A stretch of DNA of 64,000 nt from Chaunax sp. Z400 (Eukaryota > Chordata > Actinopteri > Lophiiformes > Chaunacidae): the NCBI GenBank assembly GCA_037577475.1, contig CM075194.1, positions 8,774,492 to 8,838,491 of the forward strand, written 5' to 3'. Below, one piece after another: positions 52,691-64,000 of this stretch. The first letter of the stretch is position 1, and each line of letters starts with the position of its first letter. The position numbers were made by a program, and so were the translations under genes. Under the pieces are notes generated by a model, which worked only from the letters and a program-made list of their open reading frames with translations, had not been told where the DNA came from and searched no databases.

Positions 52691-53083
52691 CTCGAGAATT
52701 AAATGAAATTGGAATACAAAAAAAAAGAAGAGATAATTATATCATTCAGAAAAACAGAGCAGATTTTTTTCAATGGAAGATGATCTCAGAATCCTGAGAA
52801 TTAGATAGAATTAATTATTAGATTAGATTCAACTTTATTGTCAAACAAAGCAGGCAAAACATGAACTCCTTGGTGGAGGTTTTGATTCATGCCATGTTGC
52901 TAACTTCTCTTCACTATAAAAATCAAACGCACAAAATTATTTAATAAATCTAAAGCCAACAACGACCACTGAATTGCAATATAAGACTCACTAAGGCATT
53001 ACTTTTTAAATGAAGCCAGTGAGGAATCAGTAAAACATGAAACAGAAAACACAAGACAAAAACACATTATGATTGGTTTTAAA

Positions 53084-53089
53084 TTTATT
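53084..53089 (-). terminator. stxbp5: Candidate distal poly(A) signal of stxbp5
   Basis: TTTATT on the plus strand (AATAAA on the minus). A second one lies at 53191-53196. Mammalian STXBP5 has a multi-kilobase 3' UTR, so a 3' end about 3.8 kb past the stop is plausible but unproven. Confidence 0.3.
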
Positions 53090-56000
53090 TTCCATTGCAC
53101 AATAATATATATATTTATATATATACTGTATACTGTATCTACAGTCTAAATTGTTTGTGGCAGCAGATTAAGTCAGACATCCATGTGAAATTTATTTTAA
53201 TAAAACTGTACAAAAATTGCCTACTATGAGAAAATACTGCAACTCCACAGATATTCATCCCAGAAGACAGACAGATGGATGGAAGTATGGCGACTGAGAA
53301 ACACCTCCAGGTCTCTCCTGCACGTCGCTGCGAGTCTCGCTTCTATCCAGCGCAGGGAAAGTGGTCATGAAGCAAACAGTAACAAACAGATGTACCAATA
53401 AAATAAATATGTTCTCTCACACTTACACATTTGGCAGGATCAAATGAAAATGGGACACGTTTCTGATGTGTGACGAGAACTTAAGTTTTGTTCAATACAA
53501 ACGCCAGAACAGACAATCTCTAAGAGGGATAATACATGGTTCTTTCAAGTTTGTAAACACTTAATATCATGCATCCTTCAATGTGCAATAAGAGACCATT
53601 TAGGACATATATGTTGCAAACTGAAGCACTTTAAATTCGAGGCCACACTCTGTAGAAAGGCTCAGTGGCCCACCGAGAGGAGGTGACCCTCCTGCAGTTG
53701 CAAAGCTTGACTTGAGATGTTCAATATATAACTAGAAAATGTTTTTTGTCATGTCTGGATGATGGATTTATACACAACTGGTGTTTGGATGTCTCATAAT
53801 TACATTAAAGGTATTCATTTTGAACAGATGACTGAAATTAAAAGTTTTCAAATATATAAATATATCATGGCATCATCAAACCTGACATTGAAAACAAATC
53901 TGAGAGTGAAGCAATCAGCATAGTTGGCAGATGACACAGATAAGCATAGGTTCTGTCACGATTTGGTCCTTTGAAACAATAAGAAAATGGGACAAGAAAA
54001 AATAAACATGCTAAAAATCATACAAACAAAATCATTTTAAGTACAAAAATAGTGCAAAACCCACATAACTGCTCTTTGAAATGGGTTTATCTCAGTAGTA
54101 TACAGTGTAGGAGATTAAAATCGTCCATCTAAAGTGAAGGGTTTTATTCCGAAATGCTTAATATCCATCTTGAATAAAATATTTTTGCTGTAATTGATAG
54201 CTCCTAACTCTAAAATCCAAGAAAAGAGATTAAAAACTTAACACAGTTTTTATTTAATATCCATGATTTTCTTTGGAGGATATCTCATTTTGGAACGAAA
54301 CTCTTCAAATCCACTTAGTCCTCTGAACTCAGCAGTTTGGGTAATGAGGGTTCCCGTAAGAAGAAGCAAAAGCCAATCTTATATCCGCCCTGAACACAGT
54401 CTTGCCTTAAGAGCGCCATCTGACGGACTCTCACCAATGTGGGAAATGAAATCAAGACAACTCTGTGAAATTAAGCAACTCTTTGGTGTCGTAAAACAAC
54501 ATGGCCACAAGCGTTACAGTTATGTCACGTTGCCTGAACCTGCACTGTCAGATTTGTGTCCAGCTGTCCTCGTTATTTACAACATTTGGCAGCTGACAGT
54601 GTCTCATTTCAAAATAAAAGACAGACAGGTAATGCTCCTACATTGACACAAATAGCAGCATATCCTCACACCTCATGAAAAAAAGAAATCTAATTACAAT
54701 AGAGTTAATCACACTGAAAAAACACTGTCAAGCAAAAACAAAAACCTCAAAAGACCTATTGTAATACACTGCATCTATTATAAATATTGGCGTCCATACA
54801 CATATTCCTGAATATATGTATGTTCACAAGCACACAGACATACACATAGGTAGAGGTTAGCATAAATGCGTCATGAGGCAAAGGCAGAGAGAACGGTTCA
54901 GAGAGAGATGACCGACAGCACTGCGTGGTCACTTCTAGCGGCAGCAACGAATACAAAGACAGCATTACCGTTTCCATTGTGCTGTAAGAGTCACACGCTT
55001 TAACACACCGAGAAAAAACCTGACAGAACGCCGAAAAGAAATCTTAATAATCATTATAGGTAGAATCTTCATTGCAAAAAAAACAAAAAACAAACAAACA
55101 AACAAAATATACATTTATGCTAATCATATTGAAAGAGCAGTTCACCTACTCATCCCCAAACTGACGGAAAGTCTGGTGAAGTTTCATTATCAATAACCCA
55201 TTTCTAGATTTTCATGGCAAAACAGCGTTCTCCTAAATAACTGAAGATGATGGAGACCAGATTTAACAGGAAACACATAATCCAGTCTCCAGAAGCCTTG
55301 AGATCCCAAACTGATTTTTAAAGATGTTATTTACACCGCTTTTGAAGCTGAAATCCCTTTAGCCTCTGAGCTAAAAGCGTTAGCTTGCACTTGTCTGAGA
55401 CCGCAGTCTCAGACCTCAAACATGTTTACATGTGTCGCTAGACGACGTTAAGAAAATGATCTCTGCCTACTTCAGTGTTTACCTACAATGTCACACATAA
55501 CAGAGAGAGCGCTCAGGTGAAGTTGATCTCATCTATCTGCACATGTGCACACGTTCAAACTCATACACATTCCTCATTGCAGTATATGCTAATGCTTTTA
55601 GCTTAGAGGCTTCAGTGAAGATTTCAGCTTCAGAAGGATGTGAATAACATCTTTAAAACTAAATTTGGGGTCTCAGGGCTTCTGCAGACTTGGATTATGT
55701 TGTACAATCTGTATGGAGTCATTTTAGGTTTGTTTTGTTAAAACTAGCCTCCATCTTCTTCAGCTGTTTAGGAGAATGCTGCAATGCTGTTTTGCTGTGA
55801 AACTCTACAAGTGTTTTGTGGACTAAGACAGTTCCCCTGACTTTCCATCAACATGGACGTGAGTTCCTAATGACTGAAATTTCATTTTTAAGTAATCTGT
55901 TCCTTTAAGGACAATCGTTGTCGTGCCCTTCAATACATCATCTTTCATGTGTGACTCAGCTGCAGCCCCTTGAAAGCTAAAAGGGCTTTTCCAGTGTATC

Positions 56001-56888
56001 ATCAGTTTCTGATAGATCAATGTAAACTCTTCATAGGGAGTAAACATTTTCAGCACTTTAAACATTTAAATTAAAATTTAATGCCCAACATGGAAACTTA
56101 ATTTACTGTTCCAATAAATAATCTAATTAAAAATAAAACCAAAGTGACTGATGCCATTTATCTTCTTCATCTAGTTTGGGAAAGATGTGAAAGGAATGGT
56201 CGGTGTTGAACTAGGGTACTACCAGCCCTTAAACATGAGTGGCAACAAATTCATCATCCCCCCGCCGATTCTCAACGGCTCTAAGTGCTTGAAAGGCCAA
56301 ACAAATGACATATACAGACAAATTCTAAAAAGAATTCAGACCAGAGAAACACAAGTCCTTCATTGAATAATCATTCCTCAAGAAACTTGATTTGAAGGAC
56401 TAGAGCGTCATCAGACTTTTCTCCTCGTTTAAGTGTTTGGCAGACACCATAAAGGGCAGAGAAAGGAAAAAAAGAACAATCAGGCCTCCACAAGTACACG
56501 TTTTGCAGAATGTCTTCTTTCAGAACCAAAGTGTGTGGATATATATTTATATATATGTATGTGATACAGTATATATGAGTGCATGACTTATGGATATGAA
56601 GGGTTCCCTCTCTCCTATTCTGCAGAGTGATCGTGGACATCATGGAGATTCCTAAGGGCTTCCCCTCTTCCATTTCTTTACACTCTCATGACGTTGCTTC
56701 AGCCTGTGTCTACTCTGCTGCAGTCCTCCAGTGACTGAGGTAAAGCAGAGTGCATGATATTGTGCTGAGAATAAAAGCCTGTTGAGTAGACCCCCCCCCC
56801 AGGTGGAGAGAGAAATAGAGAAGAGAACCTGCAGCTCCTAAGAGACACTGGTAATTGATTTCAGAGTCCAACGCTCGACACGCTGCCA
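53090..56888 (-). other. stxbp5: Probable long 3' UTR of stxbp5
   Basis: No coding frame of note between the stxbp5 stop at 56889 and the poly(A) candidates near 53.1 kb. The stretch is AT-rich with many TTTA/TAAA boxes and contains one complete inverted-repeat element (55130-55908). The real 3' end could be nearer the stop. Confidence 0.35.
55130..55908. mobile_element. Complete MITE-like DNA element, copy B
   Basis: Starts 'ttgaaagagcagttcacctactcatc' and ends 'aagtaatctgttcctttaa'. The middle carries 'ctaaaagcgttagcttgcac' and 'taacatctttaaaactaaatttggg', as in copy A but inverted relative to its inner block. It lies downstream of the stxbp5 stop. Confidence 0.8.
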
Positions 56889-59800
56889 TCAGAGCTGGTA
56901 CCACTTCTTATCTTTGTACTTCAACATCATCTGAGAAAAGGGAGAAAAGAGGAAGAGTCAGAGATAAGGACCTAAGATGAAACAATGCTTTTAGGTGATT
57001 AAAGGAAGTGCGTACATCATGAGCATGTTTGGAGAAGGAATCCGCGCTGGCCATCATGGCTGCTGTTCTTTCCTCCAGCTCGCCCAGTTTCTGACCTCTC
57101 TCATCGAGAGCTATCCGGGCACGGGCCAAATCTCCCACGACCCCAGACGCTGCGCCCTTCATGCCCTCCATGCTCCCCGGGCCGGGGATGTGCTGAGCAA
57201 GGCTACGGGAGGCCTTACCAGCAGCTGTTTCACCAACTACCAAAGACAAAAAAAGAGCAATCCAATTCATGCGTTAACAAACTTGTTCGTCTTCAGCCAT
57301 CCAGTAAAAAGAAATCGAATCTGACATGAGCACAGATCCCAGGGACAACTTCTGAAAAGCATGAGGCTGACCTCCTAATTCTTATTTCAATGGATTGGAC
57401 TGGTTGTTGGCTTTGGTCAGCCAGTCAGATTAAAAATACACAGTACATATGATGTAAATATAAGATAATATATACGATAGTTAGGCTAAAAAAAAAGAGC
57501 ATCATTTGATACTAGGTTGTTGTGTACTCACAGAGGTCCTCCCTGTCCAGAGACTGCGCTCCTCCTCCAAAAAGGCCTTTGAAGAAGCCTCTGTTGGGAG
57601 CCTCCGGTGTCTCCACAGGAGTAAATAACTCACTGAGCATCTCCTGAGGAAGATACAAACATCAGCACGTCTTGTTCAATCTGAAGACCCATCTTGCTAT
57701 TTGAGGTGCCAATGATGGACATGAATTATGTAATTCAAATAGTAGTGATCTCAGTGGCTTAGTAAGTGCACTGCATTAATAGGTTGGGTGGGTCAGTCTA
57801 AAAACCTCAAAATTGGTTTGATGGCAAGTCTAATAAAGGATCAGACCGATGTTCTGAATGTAACCACTGGGTGTCGCTCTTCACTCAGCAGCCGCTCCCA
57901 TTGAGCCTTGTGTTACAGGTCAGAGAGCCGAGGTCAGATGACAGCAAATAAGCAATGCTAACATTAGCAGAGATGAATTTCTACCATACAATAATAATGA
58001 GCATTCACCATTATAGCTCATCTCTGGTGTAGAGACGGTGTTCATTACAAGCATGGGTGCATAATGTTAAAATGACACTACAGACTACAAAAGTCTACAA
58101 AATTACTCTCCTTCCTCCCTACTCAGAAAGCCTTTCCTACACACCCCTTGTTTTCATGTTTCATAACTGCTTCATTATTGATGAGTATCTGACCTGCAGG
58201 TTATCGCAGGTCTCCTGGCTGTAGGTGATTCTCTGGAACTCAGTAGCTGAGGTGAGGTACAGGGCCTGACCCACGTTGGAGAAGCAGAACGTTCTAGCTA
58301 TGCGCATATCTGTCAGCGGCAGGTAGTTCATATCCAGCAGAGGCCTTAGACTGGGTAAACTGGGAGGATACAAATAGATTTAACACCACTTTGTAACTTG
58401 TGCAAAACAATTTATCAGATATCTAAAAGCCAGATAGAAGACTATACCTCAAAGTCATGATGTGGCCGTTAGCGCAGAAACAGGCAATGCAGTTAGCTCC
58501 TGCCATCTGCACGACATCAGCCCTCAGCACGAAGGAGGTCTCTGTGATGTTGTGTTTGTGGATGCGTGTTTGGGAGGGCATGGCCAGCACCTTGGCCTGT
58601 TTCTCAGAACACAGCACGGCAAACTGGGAGTCTTGACCTTCTTGAAAAGAGGGAGGGGAGGTCGGCCTGCGCCTCCGGCTCTTCTCCCTCTCCTCCTCTG
58701 AGGCGTTTGGGTCATACCACAGCTCATATGAGGGGGGCAACAGAGTTCCAGTGGCGTCCAACACGGCCATGGTCAGAATGGCTCCTTTGAGATCGACCAG
58801 AGTTCCTGAAGAATGAGTATCAGAGAAGAATTTATTGAACGCTGCCTTCAAATAACCACAGATGATCAATTTTGACTTCAAACCAACCAAGAGGGCAGCA
58901 GAGCATGGAGCATGCCAACAGATTTTTATAAAATTTTTGTAGAGGTGGATTTTGGACCAAGGAGCAGTTAATTACATTTTGAGGTGGATCTGGGTACAGA
59001 TGTGGATTCAGGATCAATTCTTTCACCATTGCCAGATAGAGACTTTTGAACATTTTGTGAATATCATGAAAAAAATAATAATGGGCCAATCAAAATACAA
59101 ATACCCAGGCATGGAGACCTCATGATCTGCATTTTAAAGGTTTTTTCACTCTCTTCTACTTTTCAGTGTATTTTTTAAACCATCTCCATCTCCATCGTCT
59201 CCATCTTCCTCAGTTTTTAGGAGAATGCTGCAACGCTGTTTTACTGTGAAGCTCCAGAAATGTTTGTGGACTAAAAACTTCAGACTTCAGCATGGTGGTG
59301 ACTAGATAATGATGAATTTTCATTTTCTAGCGATTAGTTCATATAAGAGGAGTGGTGTAGTTTTCTGGTAAATCACATGAAGTTCAGCATCTTACCACAG
59401 GAGGAGATGCCAACCGGTTGCTGCAGCCTCTGGTCCCCGCCGGGCGGCAGGCTGAGGGCGACCATCATCACAGACCCCTGTGTGGTTCCCACCAGCAGAC
59501 ACGGGCTGACCAGACTGTCGTTCTTCCTGGGGAAACTCTCGCAGAAGTGAAAGGAGGAGATGGCCTCTCGAGATTCTCTGTCTATGCTGGTTACACTGGA
59601 GCTACGCGAGCGGGTGAATGAGTTATCCTTGGCATCTGGACAGGAGGGAGCAGAAAAATTAGGAAATTATTTTTGGTAAGAAATCTAAAGAGGAGTTCTC
59701 CATCGAACAGAAGAGTTGCATATGTTATTGGTATAAAATCCACCAGGTCAAACTAAGTGAGAGCAACATTCTGCCACCTTACGTTTAGTGGAGCATCTTT

Positions 59801-62800
59801 CAACAAAAAGCTTTTTGACATTGAGAAGCTCTTGTTTACATCCAAGGATGAATTTTCTTCAAATGATGGCACTTTATGACAGTTAAATTTGATAACAATA
59901 TTCTCAATGTGAAAAATAATGGGTCAGATATGCTTGTAGACACGGACTCCCAAGGAAGAAGTGGTTTTAAAGGAGCAGAATTATTCAGGCCTCATTACTT
60001 TGCGGATGGTAGCTGAAACACAAGCTTTTACCCCCTTTAAAACGATAATGATGGATGCCGACAGAAACAAAAAGATCTGTGACACTGTGGCAGAGGAAGA
60101 CTGAACACACCCCCCGTCACATGTGATCACCACAAGGAAGAACTGCAAACACGAAAGGCAAGATTTCTAACAGTCAAGTTAGTGAAGCTTCCTCAAAAAG
60201 AAAGAATCGCTGTGAGATTAGTGTCAACCCTTTCAGAATAAAAACACCAGCATTGGTGGGGTTAGTACCAGTTATCCCACTTCAGACCAAGTCAGACCAG
60301 GGCTGGTCCACTCACAGCAGTTGGGGTGGGACATAGTTCTACAGACACCACCCTTCTGGATCATCCTGGCTGTGGCCTTGCCTTCCTTTGCATAAGAAAA
60401 GTGCTTCTGAGATGTGACAGAGCTCCGTCGTTGGGGCTTCTGCACTGCTCACAGTGCAAACAGAGTTCTTCTCACTTTACAGTCTCACACTTACAACAAC
60501 ATTCAATTAGACATTAAGCAGTGCTCTCACAGAAGTATTTCACGGCTGTGAGCTGAAGTAAGCAGAAGATTTCAATTACAAAAATGAACACCTGCAGGAA
60601 AATGTAAAGGTTCTCAGTAGGTTTAGCTTACCATTGTCTGGCTTTTGCTCATTAGAGGAGCTAATTTTCCGTGACATCTTGGCTGCAACAGAAACAAATA
60701 CTCCTATTTTATTTTATTTTATTGATGGCTAAAAATAGAAAATGTTTTTGAAAGAAAATAATCGAGGATTCCACAGCCATCATTTCAGTAAGGCGTGACA
60801 TTGTATTCACAGTTCGAATCGGCGTAAATCATCTGATTTTGAGTCATTCTTAAGAGTGGTGACACATACTGAAGGACAACTGTTGAGTTCATACATACAG
60901 CACATTATGCCATATATGGAACTACATGACTCTGTGTTGCTTTAAAGGAACATTTCTCTCAAAAAATTTAAATTCAGTCATTATCTTCTCCGCCCCATGC
61001 TGATGGAGGGTCGAGTGAGGTCTCTGGAGCTTCAAAGAAAAACCGTGTTACAGTATTCTCCTAAAAAAACTGAAGAAGATGAAGACCTGTTTTAAACAAA
61101 ACAAACGTAACTCCATACAGCTCTAATGGCCTAACCGAAGTCTCTGGAAGTGAAGATCCAAAAGTGATTGGACAAGACATTACTGACACCTTTTTTTGAA
61201 CAGAAATATTCACTGTAGTCTCTAAGCTAAAAGCGTTTGCGGACGGTGTTAAAGCTCGAACACATGTACAGTGCGTGAGACGAGATCAATAATCTCTGCA
61301 TACCTGTTACCTGCCACCCGGATGATGCGTCACACACAACATCCTTACATTTCTGGCAGTTTATAAGTCACTGTGTGAAAGCAGAGCTCTCTCCAGTGCA
61401 TTTGCATGCCATTTGAACTTGTGTACCTTCCGTGGTACAGGCTAACGCTTCTACCTTTGAGGCTACTTTCAACTTAGAAAAGGGGGTCAATAATGTCTTT
61501 TCTAATAAATTTAGGATCACAGGTCTTCTGGAGATTTGTATTACGCCACATGAGATGTATGGAGTCATTTGCGTTTAATTTGTCCATTTGTTTCATTTGT
61601 TTAGGAGAATGCCTTCAACACTGCTTCACTGTGAAGCAGTCAGAAATGTTTTGTGGACGACGAATCTTTACCCAAATAATCCATCGACGCCTGGGTGAAT
61701 AGATAATAACTTACTTTTTGTTCTTTTAAGAGGAATATTCCAATTCCAAAAGGATTTAAACTGATTTTAATATTGTTGCTTCAGCCAGGAGCATTGCTAA
61801 TCTAAAGCACAAAACCCCGAAAGTTGCCAGTTGCATTGTATAACCACCCTTAGAGAAACGCTGAGAATATAAATGAGGCTGAGAGGCATCACAACCAAAG
61901 GGTCTATAATGTCAAACAAAGCAAGAGGCAGAAAAGAAGGAAGGTGACTGCGAGTCAGTGAACATAATTATGCAAAGAGAGTGGGAGGAGGAAAGATAAG
62001 TGGCAGCCAAACACTGAGCTGAAACCCTGGAATCAGAAAGACACAGTTTCTACAATCAAACAGAAGTATTTCACTTAAATACATAAGACACATGGTTAGA
62101 CATTAGTACTGCAAAGAAAGAGGCACAAAACAGATTTTCTATGCCTTTGCATAAGTAATTTGGAATAATATTTTCAATCCAGAGTTATGTAGAAACAGCC
62201 TACAGCATTTCTTTTTTACAAATCTGCATAGAAAATCTGAGGCCTGGGATTCAAAAGATTTCCTGTCATGCATTTAAATCATGATTAATTTCATAAATCA
62301 ACGCCCCAAAACGCATGATTAGTAAAAATCCATGTCTTGAATGACTTCTTTCTTTCATTGGCACAAGATGCACAGAGTGGATTAAGGCAGAGTGTGGTTA
62401 GAACGCTGTCAATCAGGGAGGAGAGAGTGAATGATCAGAGAGAACACGTCTGGGTGATACAGTACCAAAGTCACTGGCAACTGTCTTGGAAAAGCGTCTG
62501 CTTTTGAGCTTCACTGGAAACAAGGTTCAAAAAGACAAATCACATAACGGCAGCCATTTTTTAAATGCTTCAATTTAAGGGGACAATGGAGCTCTTAAAG
62601 ATACAGTACCCTTCTCTAAGAACTTCTGCTTTCGCTCGTCATCTGAATTGCAAGGCGAGGTAGATCCTACATGACAAACGGCAGCGTTTGAAAAAGATTT
62701 GATCCGAAAATTATAATTAGAGGATCTGTTTTGTTTGTATAAAGCAAGGGAATCTTACCTGAAGTCGGTGACTTGCAGCGGTCCTCTGAGGTGTTGGACC

Positions 62801-62821
62801 CATCATTGGAATCGCAGAGCG
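56889..62821 (-). CDS. stxbp5: Syntaxin-binding protein 5 (tomosyn-1), 3' portion
   Basis: Soluble regulator of exocytosis that binds syntaxin/SNAP25 through a C-terminal R-SNARE and so competes with synaptobrevin. Ten exons visible: 62759-62821, 62610-62666, 62466-62513, 60632-60682, 59396-59635, 58448-58805, 58194-58359, 57532-57643, 57016-57236 and 56889-56930. They give 451 in-frame residues. The first four are hypervariable-region exons (EDRCKSPTSG; NSDDERKQKFLEK; KSRRFSK). The next four close the second beta-propeller (SEKQAKVLAMPSQ; ITETSFVLRADVV; NGHIMTLSLPSLRPLLD). The last two hold the R-SNARE (GVVGDLARARIALDERGQKL, ending KYKDKKWYQL), with no membrane anchor, as expected. The N-terminal WD40 half lies beyond position 64000. 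Close match to human STXBP5. A teleost duplicate (a or b) cannot be assigned here. Confidence 0.95.
58900..59080. repeat. Diverged 'GGATCCAGAT' fish repeat in an stxbp5 intron
   Basis: Contains 'ggtggattttggaccaaggagcagttaatt', 'ggtggatctgggtacagatgtggattcaggatcaa' and 'ttttgaacattttgtgaa', matching the inner part of the ACCTCC family. Confidence 0.5.
59205..59348. mobile_element. MITE terminal fragment in an stxbp5 intron
   Basis: The text 'ttaggagaatgctgcaacgctgttttactgtgaagctccagaaatg' through 'agataatgatgaattttcattttctagcgattagttc' matches the right terminus of copy A almost base for base in its first half. It ends about 50 bases before stxbp5 exon 59396-59635. Confidence 0.75.
60942..61729. 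mobile_element. Complete MITE-like DNA element, copy C
   Basis: Starts TTAAAGGAACATTTCTCTC and ends 'gggtgaatagataataacttactttttgttcttttaa'. Both terminal boxes and the inner 'ctaagctaaaagcgtttgc' and 'gtttaggagaatgcc' blocks are present. It lies in the stxbp5 intron between exons 60632-60682 and 62466-62513. Confidence 0.85.
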
Positions 62822-64000
62822 CTGTGGGAGTCACAAAGGTTGTAATAAAGACAGAGAACACTCTCAGCTAGTCTAACTAAAGCTATGCTAATTCCTACAG
62901 CCTTGGGCGCAGATTCTGGGGGGACAGACAAAAACATGGCCGGGTCAACTTCTAAAAAACATGAAACTGTCCACCCGATATATAATTTCTAAATTACGTA
63001 AATGAAAATGTATTTCATAGAAGATGTCTCCACGCATGAAATCCTTCACACACAGACACATCACTTTTTGTAGTATAGATCTAAATGGTCTGAACCATTG
63101 CAGAGCACTCATATGTCACAACTACATCACCTATGAAACGGATAAAAGCAAGCGATGTAAAAGTGCCTGATAAAAATTGTAAAAACTAGCAGCACGAGGC
63201 CAAAATGTGTGTCAAACAATGAAAATACAGTTTGTGGTTTTCTTTACTACACCAAACAGTGAAGGACAGTAGAAGAAGAGACGGGCTTTGCCACGCTGAT
63301 GTCATTACTGTAGTTTACAATGAATGGAGAATCAATACAGTAGTTGTTAACGTCAGGTTCATTCACTTTTACAGAGGTAGACCGAAAGGACACTCTTAAC
63401 TCCTTGTTTTAACTACAGTACCAGTCAGGAGTTTGGACATCCAAAACTTTTGACTGATACTGGAGATAAAGATGCTGATCGGTGATTTGTCCCCCTGATA
63501 ACTCCAGGACTAATTTTCCCTCATTACTGTCCGCCCACAAGTTCTAATGAGATCTGCGCCCATGCCTATGGTACACGTGAAGGAAATAATGAAGGGTCAC
63601 CTACTTGAACAAAGGCAGGGACTGCTATCTGTACAATGTTGTGAATAAGCCACACAAGTCTGTATAGTCTTCTGTACTAAAATCAGGTAGTGTATCTTTA
63701 TGATAAAAAGGGAAGGCTTAGAGGAGAGAAATTAGGGCTGCACAATATATCATTTAAGCATCAAAAATCACGTGTGCAGGCGCAATAGCCACAAAGCAGG
63801 ATTTGCAATGTGAATTAAGACAAATGAACACATGGAGAATTTATGGTTCTCTTTTTCTGACGGATCTACCGGAAAAGTTTGTCTGATAGAGCATCATTTG
63901 CTTCTTGGGTTCTTGAATATATGGTGGGTGTAGCTAGTGAGTGACATGTAGCCTCTATGTGCACAGCAAGTGTGTCTCTGAGGAGGAGAGATACGCCATC
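62822..64000 (-). other. stxbp5: stxbp5 intron, continuing off the window
   Basis: No further exon recognised. It contains a fragment like the fish 'accagtcaaaagtttggacacacc' repeat at about 63419-63465 ('accagtcaggagtttggacatcc'). It also contains a 'gggctgcacaatatatcattt...gcaggcgcaatagccacaaagcaggatttgcaatgtg' repeat at about 63734-63815. Confidence 0.6.

Noticed and set aside
58462..58790. Plus-strand frames over stxbp5 exon 58448-58805
   Set aside because: Antisense to the tomosyn propeller exon, which matches the family on the minus strand.

Overview
This is a window of a ray-finned fish (teleost) nuclear genome. The genes are split into many short exons with GT-AG borders, introns are AT-rich, and much of the non-coding DNA is made of fish-type interspersed repeats. 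The four protein-coding loci I recognise have close vertebrate relatives. I cannot name the species. The ddo coding sequence and the zbtb24 exon chain are complete; sash1 lacks a clear 5' end, samd5 lacks its terminal exon, and stxbp5 runs off the right edge.

Layout, left to right. (1) zbtb24 on the minus strand (coding 726-3687, probable untranslated first exon near 5.6 kb) encodes a BTB, AT-hook and eight-C2H2-finger DNA-binding protein. (2) ddo on the plus strand (coding 7984-10302, probable untranslated exon ending at 5920) encodes peroxisomal D-aspartate oxidase. It stands head-to-head with zbtb24 over a likely shared promoter that holds a TCGCGAGA box. (3) sash1 on the minus strand (16 coding exons, 13226-23034) encodes the SLY/SH3/SAM scaffold, but its reading frame stops shortly after the first SAM domain. 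(4) A 26-kb stretch without recognisable genes (25.4-51.4 kb), holding microsatellites, transposon remnants and probably regulatory DNA. (5) samd5 on the minus strand (first coding exon 51389-51847). (6) The 3' third of stxbp5 (tomosyn-1) on the minus strand (ten exons, 56889-62821), continuing off the right edge. It includes four small in-phase exons in the hypervariable region and the R-SNARE tail.

The order stxbp5-samd5-sash1 matches human 6q24.3, while ddo and zbtb24 are at human 6q21, so two blocks that are separate on human chromosome 6 are adjacent here. Nothing suggests that the genes work in one pathway: they are a chromatin regulator, a D-amino-acid catabolic enzyme, two SAM-domain adaptors and a regulator of exocytosis. 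All exon borders below were read by eye from splice sites and phase. The frame stays open across every junction in zbtb24 (671 codons), ddo (339), sash1 (713 visible) and stxbp5 (451 visible).

The main oddities are the early end of sash1, a roughly 780-bp inverted-repeat DNA element present in at least seven full or partial copies (some apparently within 3' UTRs), and an unassigned 123-codon frame between sash1 and ddo. I found no prokaryote-type system, CRISPR array or viral gene. Apart from these points the window is an ordinary vertebrate locus.
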